DNA of 64,000 nucleotides from Sphingobacterium yanglingense (GTDB lineage: Bacteria > Bacteroidota > Bacteroidia > Sphingobacteriales > Sphingobacteriaceae): positions 496,001 to 560,000 of the forward strand of contig NZ_SNYV01000011.1 in assembly GCF_004363245.1 (NCBI RefSeq). Direction: 5' to 3'. Below, in pieces: positions 62,390-64,000 of the stretch. A program made the translations under genes and the position numbers. The first letter of the stretch is position 1; each line of letters opens with the position of its first letter. The notes under the pieces are model-generated. The model ran no database searches, was not told the DNA's origin, and worked only from the letters and a program-made list of their open reading frames with translations.

Positions 62390-63631
62390 ATGAGAAATAA
62401 TATTAGAATTATTTTTATGATTTTATTGTCCTTTATCGCAATATCTTGTATCAAAAAGGATGATTATAAGCTGATGACCGTAATTGGTCTTACTCAAGAG
62501 TCATATGGCATAGATCGAAATAATGAAACAACGCTTACTGTTTTAGCCAACAGCCCCGTAAATGGAGACGTTCGTTTTGTAATAGCTGGAGATCTAAAAG
62601 AAGGAATCGATTATGAATTAGTAAATAAAACATTCTCTTTTACGAATACGACAGCAGCATATGTGAAAATTAAGTTTTTGAAAGAAGTTCCTCAGGAGGC
62701 TACCTTAGATATTTTGTTACTCCCTGTGGATTTTGGCACCTTGGCATTATCTAAAGCTAAGATTGGTCTGAACCTAGGAGAAGCTGTTATCTATACATTC
62801 GACCAAAACAAATATGAAGTGAGTGAAACAGGAGAGATAGCAGTTACACTAAGCACTGTGATCGGTACATTTTCGAATGAAATGCCTATGACACTGGAGG
62901 TAGAAGTCGATACAAAGAGGTCTACTGCTAAAGAAGGACTACATTTTAGCTTCTCAGAAGGAAGTAAAATTACTGTTCCTCAAAGAAGAAGCAAGGGAAC
63001 GATGAAGATTAAACTGTTAAAAGAAGAAGCAGGGAAGAATAAGATTGTCTTACGATTGAAGAATCTGCCTAAGGGATTTTATCCAGGTAACTATGATGAG
63101 ACCGAGGTCAGTCTCGTTTCGACGACATTTGAGCGATTAACTGGGTCTTGGAAATATGTAGCTTTCACTACTTATGACTATTTAGATCTAAATACATCAT
63201 GGGCTGATGATCCGTCCAAACTACCAGTAAATAATTCAGCGGCTGACGTACTTACATTTGATCACAATGAGTTGTCTGTATCTCTTTCTGGTAATATGAA
63301 AAATTATTTTAGGGATACCGAATTGGTGAAAAAAGCAGATGTAATTCAGATGTTGATAGAAGCTCCTGGATTCCCTCCTCCTAGGGTAAATGTGATGATG
63401 ACAGAGGGCAAGGCGAATGTAACATTCTCTGCTACTAAAGAGGTGGTACGTAACGCTCAGATAGGATTTCGTATTACTACAATAAATGGGAAAGAATACC
63501 TTGAGGTAACGATAGGTGATTTCGAACCAGTAGACTTTTTACAGAATACCTACGAAATGGTAAAAGATTGGGGATCAAATCCTATTATGGCAGACTACCC
63601 AATTCGTTATCGTTTTGAACGTATAAAGTAA
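62390..63631 (+). CDS. DUF4843-like surface lipoprotein
   Basis: A 413-residue lipoprotein with lipobox AISC (Cys20). It consists of beta-sandwich-like repeats (GIDYELVNKTFSFTNT, KEGLHFSFSEGSKITV) and a C-terminal region with TGSWKYVAFTTYDYLD. The end DYPIRYRFERIK and the position after SusC/SusD match the DUF4843 family of substrate-binding accessory lipoproteins. It is the final gene of the protease/SusCD operon and is followed by an intrinsic terminator. Confidence 0.75.
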   Translation: MRNNIRIIFMILLSFIAISCIKKDDYKLMTVIGLTQESYGIDRNNETTLTVLANSPVNGDVRFVIAGDLKEGIDYELVNKTFSFTNTTAAYVKIKFLKEVPQEATLDILLLPVDFGTLALSKAKIGLNLGEAVIYTFDQNKYEVSETGEIAVTLSTVIGTFSNEMPMTLEVEVDTKRSTAKEGLHFSFSEGSKITVPQRRSKGTMKIKLLKEEAGKNKIVLRLKNLPKGFYPGNYDETEVSLVSTTFERLTGSWKYVAFTTYDYLDLNTSWADDPSKLPVNNSAADVLTFDHNELSVSLSGNMKNYFRDTELVKKADVIQMLIEAPGFPPPRVNVMMTEGKANVTFSATKEVVRNAQIGFRITTINGKEYLEVTIGDFEPVDFLQNTYEMVKDWGSNPIMADYPIRYRFERIK

Positions 63632-63660
63632 AATACGATTTTGTTCTAAAAATAGCTTAA

Positions 63661-63694
63661 AAAAGCGGAGTCTCTATTGGGGCTCCGCTTTTTT
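63661..63694 (+). terminator. intrinsic terminator
   Basis: A stem AAAAGCGGAG / CTCCGCTTTT (with short internal loop) followed by a T-run. It closes the peptide-uptake operon and may also serve the leftward gene that ends at 63773. Confidence 0.85.
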
Positions 63695-63772
63695 AATGTC
63701 CGTTACAAAATCAGGCTTATACCATCTTTGGCTCCCGAGCCGCCTTATATATCCCCGTAATGCCTAAGACTA

Positions 63773-64000
63773 TTAACTCAACTCTTTCTGGCTATTTGCA
63801 CGCTCTTGCTTGAAGGTCGTATAATCACAACCATATTTGTAATTAGCACAACCAAACATTTTGGAAACTCCAGTTCTACCAGATATATCCTTTATGAAAC
63901 GTAGTTCGCCGTCACAATGCGGACAATGAGCTTGGGAAAGGGGAGTTCCCACATAATCGGTATACAATTCCCGAAGGAAATTAGATTGTCTATTCTTATC
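63773..64000 (-). CDS. 3' end of a gene with topoisomerase-type C4 zinc finger (partial)
   Basis: The minus-strand frame is open from the window edge to the TAA at 63773, about 75 codons. It reads RQSNFLRELYTDYVG, then a zinc finger with Cys pairs in HCPHCDG and GCANYKYGCDYT (C-x2-C...C-x6-C), ending in a polar tail. This is the zf-C4_Topoisom domain, found at the C terminus of topoisomerase I and of some UvrD/HelD-type SF1 helicases. A helicase is my preferred reading because of the preceding FLREL segment, but the rest of the gene lies outside the window. Confidence 0.6.
   Translation of the reverse strand, partial: DKNRQSNFLRELYTDYVGTPLSQAHCPHCDGELRFIKDISGRTGVSKMFGCANYKYGCDYTTFKQERANSQKELS

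Noticed and set aside
63700..63772. possible tRNA-like GC-rich stretch after the last terminator
   Set aside because: No acceptor stem, T-loop or anticodon arm can be formed.

Overview
The window is chromosomal DNA from a member of the Bacteroidota, most likely Sphingobacteriaceae (Sphingobacterium/Pedobacter-like). The evidence is four SusC-type or TonB-dependent receptors and three SusD lipoproteins, three ECF-sigma/anti-sigma pairs, many short lipoproteins, weak Shine-Dalgarno sites and Bacteroidota-type promoters (TTTG, about 20 bp, TAnnTTTG). I saw no tRNA, rRNA, transposase, integrase or CRISPR array.

Layout. 0.1-2.06 kb: a small membrane protein, an AlkZ/YcaQ-like DNA glycosylase and the 3' remnant of a NUDIX gene. 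2.06-14.1 kb is an accessory, defence-like island: a DUF4011-helicase-Vsr-like giant protein, a divergent UPF1-like helicase, a small membrane protein, a lipoprotein that looks like a toxin overlapping a four-helix membrane protein (candidate immunity), a nucleotidyltransferase-HEPN fusion and an XRE regulator. 14.1-26 kb: a SusC/SusD/TlpA operon, with a MauE-like membrane protein and a DUF6520-like cysteine peptide on the opposite strand, then an ECF sigma/FecR pair. The SusC gene is preceded by 615 in-frame, stop-free codons that are largely arrays of degenerate 11-bp repeats; this is the strangest structure in the window. 26-27.8 kb: two uncharacterised genes. 27.9-36.3 kb: sigma, FecR, SusC (with STN domain), SusD, a glycerophosphodiester phosphodiesterase and a metallo-beta-lactamase-fold hydrolase, probably an uptake and cleavage locus for phosphodiester compounds.

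36.4-42.1 kb (minus strand): a nine-gene operon of exported proteins with two caspase-fold peptidases, a chagasin-type cysteine protease inhibitor, three lipocalin-like proteins, two copies of an unrecognised small protein with a CPF motif, and an NTF2-like protein. Its core is an internally duplicated cassette. 42.3-45.3 kb: a TMEM175-like channel, a short ORF coupled to a Crp-family regulator, and a clostripain-family lipoprotein. 45.4-51.8 kb: sigma, short anti-sigma, TonB receptor, DUF4374 lipoprotein and PepSY reductase, a probable siderophore-iron locus. 51.9-53.3 kb: a baeRF-type protein and TatA. 53.6-63.6 kb: subtilisin-like protease, prolyl oligopeptidase-family peptidase, SusC, SusD and two lipoproteins in overlapping order, a peptide-scavenging locus. 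The window ends in the 3' part of a minus-strand gene with a topoisomerase-type zinc finger.

The best candidates for undescribed biology are the translated 11-bp-repeat leader of the SusC gene (14.6-16.4 kb), the caspase/chagasin/lipocalin operon (36.4-42.1 kb) and the lipoprotein toxin/immunity pair (10.6-12.8 kb). All family assignments come from reading motifs by eye; no database search was run.
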